Source of the DNA: Camelimonas fluminis
Lineage (GTDB): Bacteria; Pseudomonadota; Alphaproteobacteria; Rhizobiales; Beijerinckiaceae
Assembly: GCF_014656355.1 (NCBI RefSeq)
Contig: NZ_BNCG01000003.1
Location: 371,572-435,571, forward strand
Length of the DNA stretch: 64,000 nucleotides
Direction of reading: 5' to 3'
Position numbers and translations under genes: made by a program. Positions 38,910-47,828 of the stretch are shown in pieces. How positions within the stretch are numbered: position 1 is the first letter of the stretch; each line of letters opens with the position of its first letter. The notes under the pieces are model-generated. The model had not been told where the DNA came from. It saw only the letters and a program-made list of their open reading frames with translations, and made no database searches.

Positions 38910-39542
38910 TCAGCGAGCGTCAGCATCCGGACGCAGGCTGGAGAGGATGGCGAGCCCGTCCTGGTGGCGGACCGCGCCGCGCTCGCAGGTTTTGCAGATG
39001 CCGCCGACATAACGCCCGTTGACCACCGTTTCGGCGAACAGGCCGGATTTGAAATTGTGCCGCGCGTCGGTTTCCACCCGCTGCCAGTTCCGCTCGCCGA
39101 TGCGGGTCAGTTCGAGCGGCTGGCGCAGCTCCGCGTCGCGGCCGGTGGCTTTCAGCACCGCCCGCAAGCGGAAATAACGTTTCATCGGCGATGCGTAGAG
39201 GGCGCGGGTCCTGGCGTCGTCGTCCGCGCCTTCAATGTCAGTGTCGCGCATCAGGATCGTGCAGGTTTCTTCGGTCTTCTGGCAGCGTTCGCTCTCGCAG
39301 ACGAACTGCACCCGGCGCAGGCCGGTCCTGCTCACCTGGCCGCGGGCCGGGCCGTCGAGGCGCCAGCCTTCCGGCAGGTCGACGACGACGCCATTTGGCA
39401 GCTGCACGCTGGCGGCAGGCGGCGTCCGCGCGGCGTTGGGGGGCGCCGCGCCCGTTTCCTGCGCCTGGGCGGTTGTCCAGATAACCAGCGCAAGCACTGT
39501 CGCCGCCACTCCCGCCGCGAAATTTTCCGGTCTTTCCGTCAT
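38910..39542 (-). CDS. exported protein of unknown function
   Basis: A 210-residue protein with a signal peptide (AAGVAATVLALVIWTTAQAQ, cleavage after AQA). The mature part starts Pro/Ala-rich, then has NGVVVDLPEGWRLDG, FVCESERCQKTEETC and, near the end, GGICKTCERGAV; the five cysteines suggest disulfides. I do not recognise the family. Its ATG overlaps the stop of the upstream membrane gene (ATGA), so the two probably act together. Confidence 0.7.
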   Translation of the reverse strand: MTERPENFAAGVAATVLALVIWTTAQAQETGAAPPNAARTPPAASVQLPNGVVVDLPEGWRLDGPARGQVSRTGLRRVQFVCESERCQKTEETCTILMRDTDIEGADDDARTRALYASPMKRYFRLRAVLKATGRDAELRQPLELTRIGERNWQRVETDARHNFKSGLFAETVVNGRYVGGICKTCERGAVRHQDGLAILSSLRPDADAR

Positions 39543-40903
39543 GCGCCCGCCTCCGCCGCGTTATCGCGTGCTCCGGACATGCCGGTTCGCCGCGCCACCT
39601 CCCGCCCGAATGCCGCGAGCTGGCCGGGCGGAAATGCGCGCGCCGGGATGAGGACCGGATCGCCGCCGCGATAGATCAGGAACACGTCATCGCCCCGGCG
39701 CTCCAGGCCGTCGAAGCCCTTCCAGTCCACCTGATTGTAGAGCCCGTCCTGCCGCCAGACCAGGACGTCCGGATACACGCTGAAACTGACGGCGTTCTGT
39801 CCGGCCGGATTCGTTTGCCGCGCATGCAGCCGCGCGCCGAGTGTTTCGGCCTGTCGCCGCCGCAGCCACGGGTGGATCAGCAGCAGCAATCCGGTGACCG
39901 CCCAGAGCGCCAGGATCCATTGCCAGAAATCGGTCGCGAACATCTCGGCCAGCAATGGCGCCGCATATCTGGCCGGCACGCGCTCGGGGTCCAGCAGCCA
40001 CAGCAACACCATCAACGCTGGCGGAAGCAACGCGGTGAGAATGAACGCCAGCGCAAAGCCATTGCGCCGGCGCCGGCGAATGGCTGGCCGCTCCATTTGC
40101 CAGGCGAGACCGGCGGCCCGATCGGCGGCCGTCGGCTGATAGCCCATGCTCATCAGCGGGTCGCCCGCGGGCGGGTTTTGCAGGGCGTGCGCCGGCGGAT
40201 CCAGCACCGCGCCCGGGCCGGCTGCGTGGCAGAACGCCGACCATTGCCGCAGATGCGCCCTGTCCTCCCGCGTCAGGTCGCGTTCGGGCAGGGCGATGAC
40301 GTCCTCAAGGTCGCGCAGGCCGATCATGACGTGGCTTCCAGTCCAGACGACGCCCGTCACGCGCCGGCAGGCGATGACGCTGACGTGGATATTGGCGCTG
40401 GACGTCAGTCCGCCCGGCCAGAATTGCACGACAAGCGGAAACGGCTGGTCGCGCTGCTCGTCGCGATACCAGCGCCGGAGCCTGCGCCGGACGATCGCCG
40501 GTTGCAGCAGGTAGCCGATCAGCGTCGGGATGGAGATCAGGGCGATTGGCAGGCCGCCGAGGCCCAGCAGATCGCCGCCGAGCCTGCTCAGAAAGGCGAT
40601 GAAGCCCTGGCCGGCGGTCGCCTGCCAGGCCGTATGGCCCGCCATGGCCAGCAGCAGCGCCAGCACAACCAGCAGAAACGCCAGCAGTCGCTGGCGCGCG
40701 GCGCGAAACAGGTCCTGGTAGATGAACATCGCCGCCGCGACCCGGTCCTCAAGTCCGATGACCGTCTCGATGATGAAGGTTTCAGGTTCGCCGGATTCAC
40801 CCTGCGTGGGCGCCGACTTCATGAACGCCGGCTCTGTGGACGCTGTCTCTGTGGGCGCTGATTCCGGGGAGCGGGACGGCAATGGAATGGCCGGCAGGCG
40901 CAT
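39539..40903 (-). CDS. membrane protein with two YcxB-like halves
   Basis: A 454-residue protein. Each half has a pair of membrane helices (RLLAFLLVVLALLLAMAG and LPIALISIPTLIGYLL; FALAFILTALLPPALMVLLW and WILALWAVTGLLLLIH) followed by a soluble beta-rich domain. The second soluble part (AVSFSVYPDVLVWRQ, VDWKGFDGLERRGDDVFLIY) resembles the YcxB C-terminal domain, and the first (GLTSSANIHVSVIA, VTGVVWTGSHVMIGL) looks like a diverged copy. An internal duplication is inferred. AAAGGAAG precedes the ATG at 40903. Function unknown; coupled to the exported protein downstream. Confidence 0.65.
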   Translation of the reverse strand: MRLPAIPLPSRSPESAPTETASTEPAFMKSAPTQGESGEPETFIIETVIGLEDRVAAAMFIYQDLFRAARQRLLAFLLVVLALLLAMAGHTAWQATAGQGFIAFLSRLGGDLLGLGGLPIALISIPTLIGYLLQPAIVRRRLRRWYRDEQRDQPFPLVVQFWPGGLTSSANIHVSVIACRRVTGVVWTGSHVMIGLRDLEDVIALPERDLTREDRAHLRQWSAFCHAAGPGAVLDPPAHALQNPPAGDPLMSMGYQPTAADRAAGLAWQMERPAIRRRRRNGFALAFILTALLPPALMVLLWLLDPERVPARYAAPLLAEMFATDFWQWILALWAVTGLLLLIHPWLRRRQAETLGARLHARQTNPAGQNAVSFSVYPDVLVWRQDGLYNQVDWKGFDGLERRGDDVFLIYRGGDPVLIPARAFPPGQLAAFGREVARRTGMSGARDNAAEAGA

Positions 40904-41448
40904 GTTGGCTTCCTTTGGGCAGGTCCGCTGCAAAGCTGGATCACCTCCCCGAGCTGTTCGCAGCGTCGCGGATGATCCGGCGGCAAGGATGGCGGGCGAA
41001 AGGATGGCGGGCGTGCTGGTGGTTGGAGCTGCGCCGCCGCATCGCCGCGCGAGCCGCCGCGGTCCGCGGCAGGCGTTCAGAAGCGTCGCGGATAAATCCG
41101 GCCAGCTGTTTTCCGGGGTTTCCGCAAGGGCGTTGGGTAAAGATCATGAAAAACAGGCTAAATTTCGCTGGCCTGGCGTCAGGTTGTCATGGCCGAGAGA
41201 AAAATATCATCCAGTCCGCCCCGGTTTGAGTCTTCCAGCATGGGATGCGGCGCGCCATTCATGCTTCTGCGTTGGGTAGTCCCCAATGTGACTGCGTCGA
41301 GGCTAGAGAAATTGCCGGAGGGAGGCAATTCATCCTCAACAGGACGTTAGAAGCGCCGCCATGATGTGAATGGATGGCGATCTGCTGGAGCGCCGCCGGA
41401 GGAACCAAACATCGCCTGCGCGGTTCCTGAACGGGAGCAGCAGCCGAC
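40904..41448. other. intergenic region, no gene supported
   Basis: About 545 bases between divergent genes. It should carry promoters for both sides. No repeat copy, hairpin terminator or credible short gene was seen. Confidence 0.35.
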
Positions 41449-41907
41449 ATGGTCAAGTTTTTCACCAACCTGTCCCAGAAAACCGCAAGCCTTGCGGGCT
41501 CGCCTTACGCCTTTGGCGTGGCTGCGGCGTTCATTGTGGTCTGGGGCGCTTCGGGGCCGTTGTTTGGCTTTTCCGATACGTGGCAACTGGTGGTGAACAC
41601 CGCCACGACGATCATCACGTTCCTGATGGTGTTTTTGATCCAGAACTCCCAGAACCGCGATTCGGCGGCGGTGGAGGCCAAACTGGACGAGATCATCCGC
41701 GCCACGGAAGGCGCCCGCATGCAACTGATCGGCATTGAGCACCTGACCGAGGAAGAGGTCGAGCAGATCCGCCGCACCATTGAGGATGAGTGTTCGGAAG
41801 GCGACGAGGCCGATATTCCGGCGCTTCTGAAGCAGGCGCTCCAGCGCAAGCGGAGGCATGAGGCGCAACGCAAGGCGAAAAGATCTGGAGCCAGCCCGTC
41901 TGCCTGA
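41449..41907 (+). CDS. low-affinity iron permease family protein
   Basis: A 152-residue protein with two membrane helices (PYAFGVAAAFIVVWGASGP and LVVNTATTIITFLMVFLIQ) followed by the conserved NSQNRDSAAVEAKLDEIIRA, then an acidic and a final basic stretch (KRRHEAQRKAKRSG). This matches the small bacterial group named after yeast Fet4 low-affinity iron permease; transport activity in bacteria is unproven. GGGAG lies upstream of the ATG. Confidence 0.85.
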   Translation: MVKFFTNLSQKTASLAGSPYAFGVAAAFIVVWGASGPLFGFSDTWQLVVNTATTIITFLMVFLIQNSQNRDSAAVEAKLDEIIRATEGARMQLIGIEHLTEEEVEQIRRTIEDECSEGDEADIPALLKQALQRKRRHEAQRKAKRSGASPSA

Positions 41908-42015
41908 TATGTCATAACGCGCCGGCTCACGACATGCGCGCGCGCACATAAGCCCCGGGACAGGTGAGCGCAACATGGCCTCAACAACAACAGCAAAGGG
42001 GCTCAAACAGACATC

Positions 42016-42111
42016 ATGGGAATGGGAACAGAGGTGCTGATTGAAACGGTTTTGATTGCGTTGATTTTCACCGGGCTGGCTGCGCTGCTGATCCGCCAGC
42101 GCCGTGGATGA
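42016..42111 (+). CDS. possible 31-residue membrane peptide
   Basis: Short frame starting MGMGTEVLIETVLIALIFTG and ending IRQRRG: one hydrophobic helix with positive residues at the end, the usual layout of bacterial single-span small proteins. There is no good ribosome binding site, and a second ATG is at 42022. Supported only by composition. Confidence 0.3.
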   Translation: MGMGTEVLIETVLIALIFTGLAALLIRQRRG

Positions 42112-42200
42112 CAGGGGGGACAGTCCGGGGCGGCGATGGCCAGCGGACGCCCGCCGCCTTCAGGCGTCTGCGGGACGACGCCAGACATGCGTGAGACCGC

Positions 42201-43373
42201 TCAGTCCTCCGCCGTCGGCTGGGTGGTGAAGCCGGTCAGCGGGCCGAGGTCGACGGCGTCGCGTTCGATCTCGATGTCGCTGCTGACATAGGCTGCGGTG
42301 AGTTCGGCGACGGACCGCAACGCGTCGAGGTGGATGCGCTCGTAGCCGTGGCTGGCGTCGACGCCAAAGGTGATCAGCGCGGTGCGCACGTCATGGCCGG
42401 CGACGATCGCCGAGGCGCTGTCCGAGCGGTAGAAGCGGAAGATGTCGCGCTGGAAGGCGATGGCGTTGTCCTGACACAGCCGGATCAGCTTGCGGGTCAG
42501 GTGATAATCGAACGGTCCGCCCATATCCGCCATGGCGATGGTGACGCCGGTTTCCCGACTGTTCTGGCCTGGCGCGGTGACCCCGTTGTCGACAGTGACC
42601 ATGGAGGCGATGTCGCCGGTGAGCACGGCGGCGGCGCCGACGCCGACCTCCTCGGTGATCGAGAAGATGAACCAGGTGTCGACCGGCGGACGCTGGCCGG
42701 CGTCCTTGCCGGCGTCCGCCAGCGCCTTGATCGCCGCCAGCATCGCCGCCACGCCGGCCTTGTCATCGAGGTGGCGCGAGACGATGAAGCCGTTGTCCAG
42801 GAACTCCGGCTGCGGATCGATCGTCACCACGTCGCCGATGGCGACGCCGATGCGGTCCAGATCGGCGCGGGTGGTCGCGTGTTCGTCGATGCGCAGTTCA
42901 ACGTGGTCCCAGCCGGTGGGCTGCGTATCGACCGCGTCGCCATAGGTATGGCCGGAGGCTTTCAGCGGCAGGATGGTGCCGCGGCAGGAGCCGTTCTCCA
43001 TGAATATGGTGCAGCGCGCCCCCTCGGCGAACCGGGCCGACCACGTGCCGATCGAAACCAGCTCAAGCCGGCCATTGTCCTTCAGCGCCCGCACCTGGGC
43101 GCCCAGCGTGTCGAGATGCCCGATGACGGCGCGGGCCGGGCGACGGCTTTCGCCGTACAGGCAGGCGCGGATGGCCCCGCGCCTGGTGATCTCATAATTG
43201 ACGCCCAGCGCCGACAGTTCCTCGCAACAGGCGCGGACCACATTGTCGGTGAAGCCCGACGGACTGGGAATATCCAGCAAACGACGCAGGACGTTGCAGA
43301 GGTAGACGGTGTCGATCACGGGCCGGGAATCCTCTGACGACGTCGGGGATGGTTCCGTTGGCATGCGGGTCAT
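42201..43373 (-). CDS. M42-type peptidase of the NAGGN osmoprotectant locus
   Basis: A 390-residue co-catalytic metallopeptidase-fold protein with AVIGHLDTLGAQV (metal His/Asp), RHLDDKAGVAAML and SITEEVGVGAA (bridging Asp and catalytic Glu). It is the third gene after asnO and ngg, as in the conserved N-acetylglutaminylglutamine amide (NAGGN) locus, where it may process or recycle the dipeptide; that role is inferred. It starts 45 bases after the ngg stop. Confidence 0.9.
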   Translation of the reverse strand: MTRMPTEPSPTSSEDSRPVIDTVYLCNVLRRLLDIPSPSGFTDNVVRACCEELSALGVNYEITRRGAIRACLYGESRRPARAVIGHLDTLGAQVRALKDNGRLELVSIGTWSARFAEGARCTIFMENGSCRGTILPLKASGHTYGDAVDTQPTGWDHVELRIDEHATTRADLDRIGVAIGDVVTIDPQPEFLDNGFIVSRHLDDKAGVAAMLAAIKALADAGKDAGQRPPVDTWFIFSITEEVGVGAAAVLTGDIASMVTVDNGVTAPGQNSRETGVTIAMADMGGPFDYHLTRKLIRLCQDNAIAFQRDIFRFYRSDSASAIVAGHDVRTALITFGVDASHGYERIHLDALRSVAELTAAYVSSDIEIERDAVDLGPLTGFTTQPTAED

Positions 43374-43418
43374 GAAAAAACCTGGTCTCCCTGATGGAGC
43401 AATGTCTGGCGCAGCGGT

Positions 43419-45212
43419 TTATGGCCGGGATGCAGCCGGGAGCGAGTGCGGGAACAGCAGGTCGACGAAGCGCTGGGCTGTCGGTTGCGGCTCGTGGTTG
43501 GCGAGGCCGGGGCGTTCATTGGCCTCGATGAAGACGTAGTCCGCTCCGGCCGGGTTCGGGACGATGAAATCAACGCCGGTGACCGGAATATTGATGGCGC
43601 GCGCCGCCTTCACGGCCGCCTCCGCCAGCGCCGGATTCACCGAGCCGGTGACGTCGTGGATCGCCCCGCCGGTGTGCAGGTTGGCGGTCTTGCGCACCTG
43701 CAGTTCGACGCCGGGCGGCAGCACGTTGCGCATGGCGTAGCCGGCGGCGGCGACGCAGCGGCGGGTTTCATTGTCCAGCGGAATTTGTGATTCGCCGCCG
43801 GTCGCGGCGGCGCGGCGGCGGCTTTGCCGCTCGATCAGGTCGACGATGGTGTGCTGGCCATCGCCGATGATGCTGGCCGGGCTGCGGATCGCCGCCGCCA
43901 CCACCTGATAGTCGATGACCACCAGGCGCAGGTCCTCGCCTTCCACATACTGCTCGACCAGCACCCGGTCGCTGAAGGCGCGGGCGGCGGCGATGGCCCC
44001 GGCTATGTCGTCGCTGGCGTCGAGGCCGACGGCCACGCCCTTGCCCTGCTCGCCGCGCGCCGGCTTGATCACCACCTTGCCGTGCCTCGCCACAAAGGCG
44101 TCGACCCGCTCGATGTCGTCGGCCTCGATCTGGTCCGGCACGCGCACGCCCGCCGCCTTGACGAAGCGGCGCGTCACCTGCTTGTCGTCGCAGATCGACA
44201 TGGCCACGGCGGAGGTCAGTTCGCTGAGGCTCTCGCGACAGTGGATCGTGCGGCCGCCGTGGGTGATGCGGAAGAAGCCGCCCTCGGCGTCGGTGACCTC
44301 GACCAGCAGGCCGCGCCGGCGCGCTTCCTGGACGATGATGGCGGCGTAGGGGTTGAGCTGCTCTTCTTCGGCGGGCTGACCAATGAACAGAGGCTCATTG
44401 ATCGGGTTCTTGTGCTTCATTGAGAAGAACGGCACGCGCACGAAACCCAGCTTTTCGTAAAGCGCGATGGCCTGGGCGTTGTCGTGCAGGACCGACAGGT
44501 CCATCCATGGCGCGCCGCGCGCATGGAACAGGCTGGCGAGATGGCGCGTCAGCGCCTCGCCGACGCCGGGGCGCGGGGCCTGAGGATCAACCGCAAGGCA
44601 CCACAGCGACGAGCCGGCCTCGGACACGCCCTCGATGCGCGCGTGATCGACGCCGGTCACGGTGCCCAGCACCCGTCGGGTGTCCTGATCGATGGCGACG
44701 AGGTGGATCAGCGCGCGGGCGTTGCGCGCCTTGGACAGAAAGAATTCCGGCCGCACCGGCGCCATCTTGCGACGCAGGTAGATGTTGTTGACCGCGTCCG
44801 CCTCGGACATCGACGACAGCCGGCGGATGGTGAAGCCACGCCCGCGCCGGTGTTCGGCACGGTAGGTCGCCAGATCAAGCCGGTAGGTGTGCGAGGGGTC
44901 GAGAAACAGCTCCTGCGGCGCGGTGGCGATGGCCACGTGCGGGTCGCGGATATAGACGGCGATGTCGCGCTGGCCAGGCTTTTCGGCGCGCATCGCCGCG
45001 GCCAGGTCCTCCGGCGTGCGGAAGGTGTGGCTGAACAGCAGCCGCCCCCAGCCGCATTCCAGCGCGACGTTCTCGCCCGACGGCTCCTGGTCGTGCTCCA
45101 TCGGTGGCTTCAGGCCATGCTCGCGCAGCCGCTGCATGCGGTGGGCCAGCATGCGCGAGCGGGTCTTGCGTTCACGGGCGCTGTTCTTCGCGCCGGTTTT
45201 CGGGTCGTTCAT
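43419..45212 (-). CDS. ngg: N-acetylglutaminylglutamine synthetase
   Basis: A 597-residue two-domain enzyme. An N-terminal GNAT acetyltransferase domain (about 125-290, with LHDNAQAIALYEKLGFVRVP) is fused to a C-terminal ATP-grasp ligase (about 320-590, with VVIKPARGEQGKG, VEQYVEGEDLRLVVID and FIEANERPGL). Together they acetylate and join glutamines to make the dipeptide osmolyte precursor. The ATG at 45212 has GGGAGG upstream and starts 14 bases after asnO. Confidence 0.93.
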   Translation of the reverse strand: MNDPKTGAKNSARERKTRSRMLAHRMQRLREHGLKPPMEHDQEPSGENVALECGWGRLLFSHTFRTPEDLAAAMRAEKPGQRDIAVYIRDPHVAIATAPQELFLDPSHTYRLDLATYRAEHRRGRGFTIRRLSSMSEADAVNNIYLRRKMAPVRPEFFLSKARNARALIHLVAIDQDTRRVLGTVTGVDHARIEGVSEAGSSLWCLAVDPQAPRPGVGEALTRHLASLFHARGAPWMDLSVLHDNAQAIALYEKLGFVRVPFFSMKHKNPINEPLFIGQPAEEEQLNPYAAIIVQEARRRGLLVEVTDAEGGFFRITHGGRTIHCRESLSELTSAVAMSICDDKQVTRRFVKAAGVRVPDQIEADDIERVDAFVARHGKVVIKPARGEQGKGVAVGLDASDDIAGAIAAARAFSDRVLVEQYVEGEDLRLVVIDYQVVAAAIRSPASIIGDGQHTIVDLIERQSRRRAAATGGESQIPLDNETRRCVAAAGYAMRNVLPPGVELQVRKTANLHTGGAIHDVTGSVNPALAEAAVKAARAINIPVTGVDFIVPNPAGADYVFIEANERPGLANHEPQPTAQRFVDLLFPHSLPAASRP

Positions 45213-45226
45213 CGCCGCGGCCTCCC

Positions 45227-46999
45227 TCAGACGCCCTGGGTCTGCAGCCACATTTCCAGCAGCGCCGCCTGCCACAGCTCCGAGCCGCGCAGGGGCGTGA
45301 TGTGCGCGCGCGGGTCGGCGAACAGCGTCTCCAGCCACTCCTCCCTGAACAGGCCGCGCTGGCGCGCCGCCGTGGAGCCGAGCGCATCGCGCGCCAGCTC
45401 CAGATAGGGCCCGTCGAGATATTTGAGTGCCGGCACGGGGAAATAGCCCTTGGGCCGGTCGATGACCTCCGGCGGAATGACCGTGCGCGCCACGTCCTTG
45501 AGAATGCCCTTGCCGCCATCCGCCAGCTTGAGGCTGGCGGGCATGCGCGCCGCCAGCTCCACCAGATCGTGATCGAGGAACGGCACGCGGGCTTCGAGGC
45601 CGGCGGCCATGGTCATGTTGTCGACGCGCTTCACCGGGTCGTCGACCAGCATGACCGTGGTGTCGAGGCGCAACGCCTTGTCCACCGGATCGTCGGCGCC
45701 GGGCCCGGCGAACTGTTCGCGCACGAAAGCCAGCGCCACGTCGTCGCCGGCGTAAGCCGGGCCGATCTGCCGGCCCAGCGTGGCGTTGTCGCGGTCAAGG
45801 AAGGCCCTCGCATAAGCGGCCACCGGATCGGGCGCGTTGGCCATCGGCGGATACCAGTGATAGCCGGCAAATACTTCGTCGGCGCCCTGGCCGCTCTGCA
45901 CGACGCGGACATGCTTCGCGACTTCGCGCGACAGCATGTAGAAGGCGACATTGTCGTAGGAGACCATGGGCTCCGACATGGAGCTGATGGCGCCTGGCAG
46001 GGCGCCGAGCAGGTCCGCCGAAGGTACGAAGATTTTGGTGTGCTGCGTGTGGAAGTGGCTGGCGATGAGGTCGGAATAGACGAACTCGTCGCCGGATTCC
46101 TGATTGGCCGCCTCGAAGCCGATGGAGAAGGTGCGCAGGTCTTTCTGGCCCAGTTCGTCGAGCAGACCGACAATCAGGCTGGAATCGACGCCGCCGGAGA
46201 GCAGCACGCCGACCGGCACGTCCGCCACCATGCGCCGGCGCACGGCCTGCGTCAGCGACGCCTTCAGCATCTCGCGCCATTCCGCCGCCGGGCGGGCGGC
46301 GTCCTCGCGCGAGCGCTCATAGGAGACGCGCCAGTAGACGTGATCCGTCTCCGCTCCGTCGGCGTCGATGACGCGGATGGTGGCCGCAGGCAGCTTCCTG
46401 ACGCCGTTCAGAATGGTGCGCGGCGGCGGCACGACAGCATGGAAGCTCATGTAGAAGCGGAAGGCGACCGCGTCGATCGACGTATCGACGCCGCCGCCGG
46501 CGAGCAGCGCCGGCAGGGTCGAGGCGAAGCGCAGGCCGCCGGCTGTGCGGGCAAGATAGAGCGGTTTGACGCCCAGCCGGTCGCGCGCAAGGATCAGCCG
46601 GCCGCTGTCGCGCTCGACGATGGCGACGGCGAACATGCCGGTGAGATGGCTGGCGAAATCCAGACCCCATTGGGCGTAGGCGCGCAGCACCACCTCGGTG
46701 TCGCCCTCCGAGAAGAAACGGTGCCCCAGCGTCTCAAGCTCGGCGCGCAGGGCGCGGTAATTGTAGATGCAGCCGTTGAACACGCCGGTGAGGCCGAGAT
46801 CAGGGGCGGTCATTGGCTGCTCGGAACGGGCCGACAGATCGATGATCTGCAGGCGGCGGTGGCCGAGCGCCCAGCGCCCCCGCGCCACCACGCCCTCGGC
46901 GTCCGGGCCGCGCGGCGCCAGAACCTGGTTTATGGCTGCGATGGCGGATGGTGAGGCTTGCGTGCCGTTGAATGTAACTTCGCCGCAAATTCCACACAT
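45227..46999 (-). CDS. asnO: N-acetylglutaminylglutamine amidotransferase (asparagine synthetase family)
   Basis: Class II glutamine amidotransferase with the nucleophile C2 exposed after MCGICGE and a C-terminal synthetase domain with the PPi loop LLSGGVDSSLIVGL. 590 residues. It amidates the dipeptide to give NAGGN, a compatible solute made at high osmolarity. AGGAG precedes the ATG. First gene of asnO-ngg-peptidase; the upstream DNA is strikingly AT-rich, which may mark an osmotically controlled promoter. Confidence 0.94.
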   Translation of the reverse strand: MCGICGEVTFNGTQASPSAIAAINQVLAPRGPDAEGVVARGRWALGHRRLQIIDLSARSEQPMTAPDLGLTGVFNGCIYNYRALRAELETLGHRFFSEGDTEVVLRAYAQWGLDFASHLTGMFAVAIVERDSGRLILARDRLGVKPLYLARTAGGLRFASTLPALLAGGGVDTSIDAVAFRFYMSFHAVVPPPRTILNGVRKLPAATIRVIDADGAETDHVYWRVSYERSREDAARPAAEWREMLKASLTQAVRRRMVADVPVGVLLSGGVDSSLIVGLLDELGQKDLRTFSIGFEAANQESGDEFVYSDLIASHFHTQHTKIFVPSADLLGALPGAISSMSEPMVSYDNVAFYMLSREVAKHVRVVQSGQGADEVFAGYHWYPPMANAPDPVAAYARAFLDRDNATLGRQIGPAYAGDDVALAFVREQFAGPGADDPVDKALRLDTTVMLVDDPVKRVDNMTMAAGLEARVPFLDHDLVELAARMPASLKLADGGKGILKDVARTVIPPEVIDRPKGYFPVPALKYLDGPYLELARDALGSTAARQRGLFREEWLETLFADPRAHITPLRGSELWQAALLEMWLQTQGV

Positions 47000-47533
47000 A
47001 CCGCAATGCTCCTGTCAGTCATCGTGTCGCCGCGTCCATCGTGGATGGGGAGGCAAAAAAGAATGCGGTGGGTAAACGTTTGCAGAGCGAAATTGTTCCG
47101 GATAAATTTGAGAAAATCTGAGCAAGTGCGTGCAAATTTGCAAATACATTCTTCATGCTCAATCAAATATTGGCAAGTTTTGTAAAATAACAAAAATTAA
47201 TCTGTAGACGCCTCGCGCGATTTATACCTGTCTGTTCAGTGTCCGGCAGGCAAGCGGGCGATGAGACGGAATGATTGGAAGAAGTTGGCAGGCCGGACGT
47301 CGCGAACGGACTGGCGACCGTCGACGTCCGGGCGGCTGGGCCGGGCGCCGATGGCGGCGACCGTCAGCCTCGCCCGCCCGTAGAGCGCATTTGACAGGCG
47401 CCGCCTCCACATCACACGGCGAGCAAACGCTGAATTCATTCGGAAAATCAATTTGTTGCTGACGATTTCGCCCCATTTCAGCATTCGCTCCACGGCTCCG
47501 TTGCGCGGATGAGAATGTGGCAGGCGGACCAGC
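47000..47533. promoter_or_regulatory. asnO upstream region with an AT-rich segment
   Basis: About 530 bases. From about 47085 to 47220 the sequence is far richer in A and T than the rest of the window (AAATTTGCAAATACATTC, TTTTGTAAAATAACAAAAAT). It lies 90-220 bases upstream of asnO, so it is the likely promoter and perhaps a nucleoid-protein binding site; no exact -35/-10 pair is claimed. No gene is supported. Confidence 0.45.
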
Positions 47534-47569
47534 AAAAAAATCACGCGAAGCGGTTTCGCCTCGCGTGAT
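47534..47569 (-). terminator. rho-independent terminator on the minus strand
   Basis: On the minus strand ATCACGCGA / TCGCGTGAT, a 9-bp stem with a 12-base loop, is followed by seven T residues. It lies about 260 bases past the aldehyde dehydrogenase stop and is the only strong terminator for that minus-strand series. Confidence 0.85.
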
Positions 47570-47726
47570 CAGGACATCAGGCCAGGGTTGCCGGCCAACG
47601 TCTGGCAGGCGCCGCCGCGGCGCCTGGCCTTGTCTGTTGGCGTTCACCGGGCCTTGCTGCCCGGAAAACGCGCTCCCCATCCATGCAGGCCTGAGCAGTT
47701 CCGGGGGTGACGGGGCGTTCAGCTCG

Positions 47727-47828
47727 AGAGCGCTTTCCGACCAGACGGAATCGTCTGGTCGATCAGAATTCGCTCAAAACAGGGAAAACTGGAGCAATCC
47801 CCGACCCATGCAGATCGGGAATTGCTCT
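47727..47828. repeat. 102-bp two-hairpin intergenic repeat, copy 1
   Basis: Starts AGAGCGCTTTCC and ends ATTGCTCT. Hairpin 1 is GACCAGACG (47739-47747) / CGTCTGGTC (47752-47760). Hairpin 2 pairs GAGCAATCCCCGA with TCGGGAATTGCTC. Its CTAG end supplies the TAG stop of the aldehyde dehydrogenase gene on the minus strand. Confidence 0.9.

Noticed and set aside
46930..47193. Cysteine-containing frame on the minus strand upstream of asnO
   Set aside because: It overlaps the asnO start in another frame and covers the AT-rich promoter region; codon use is unlike a gene.
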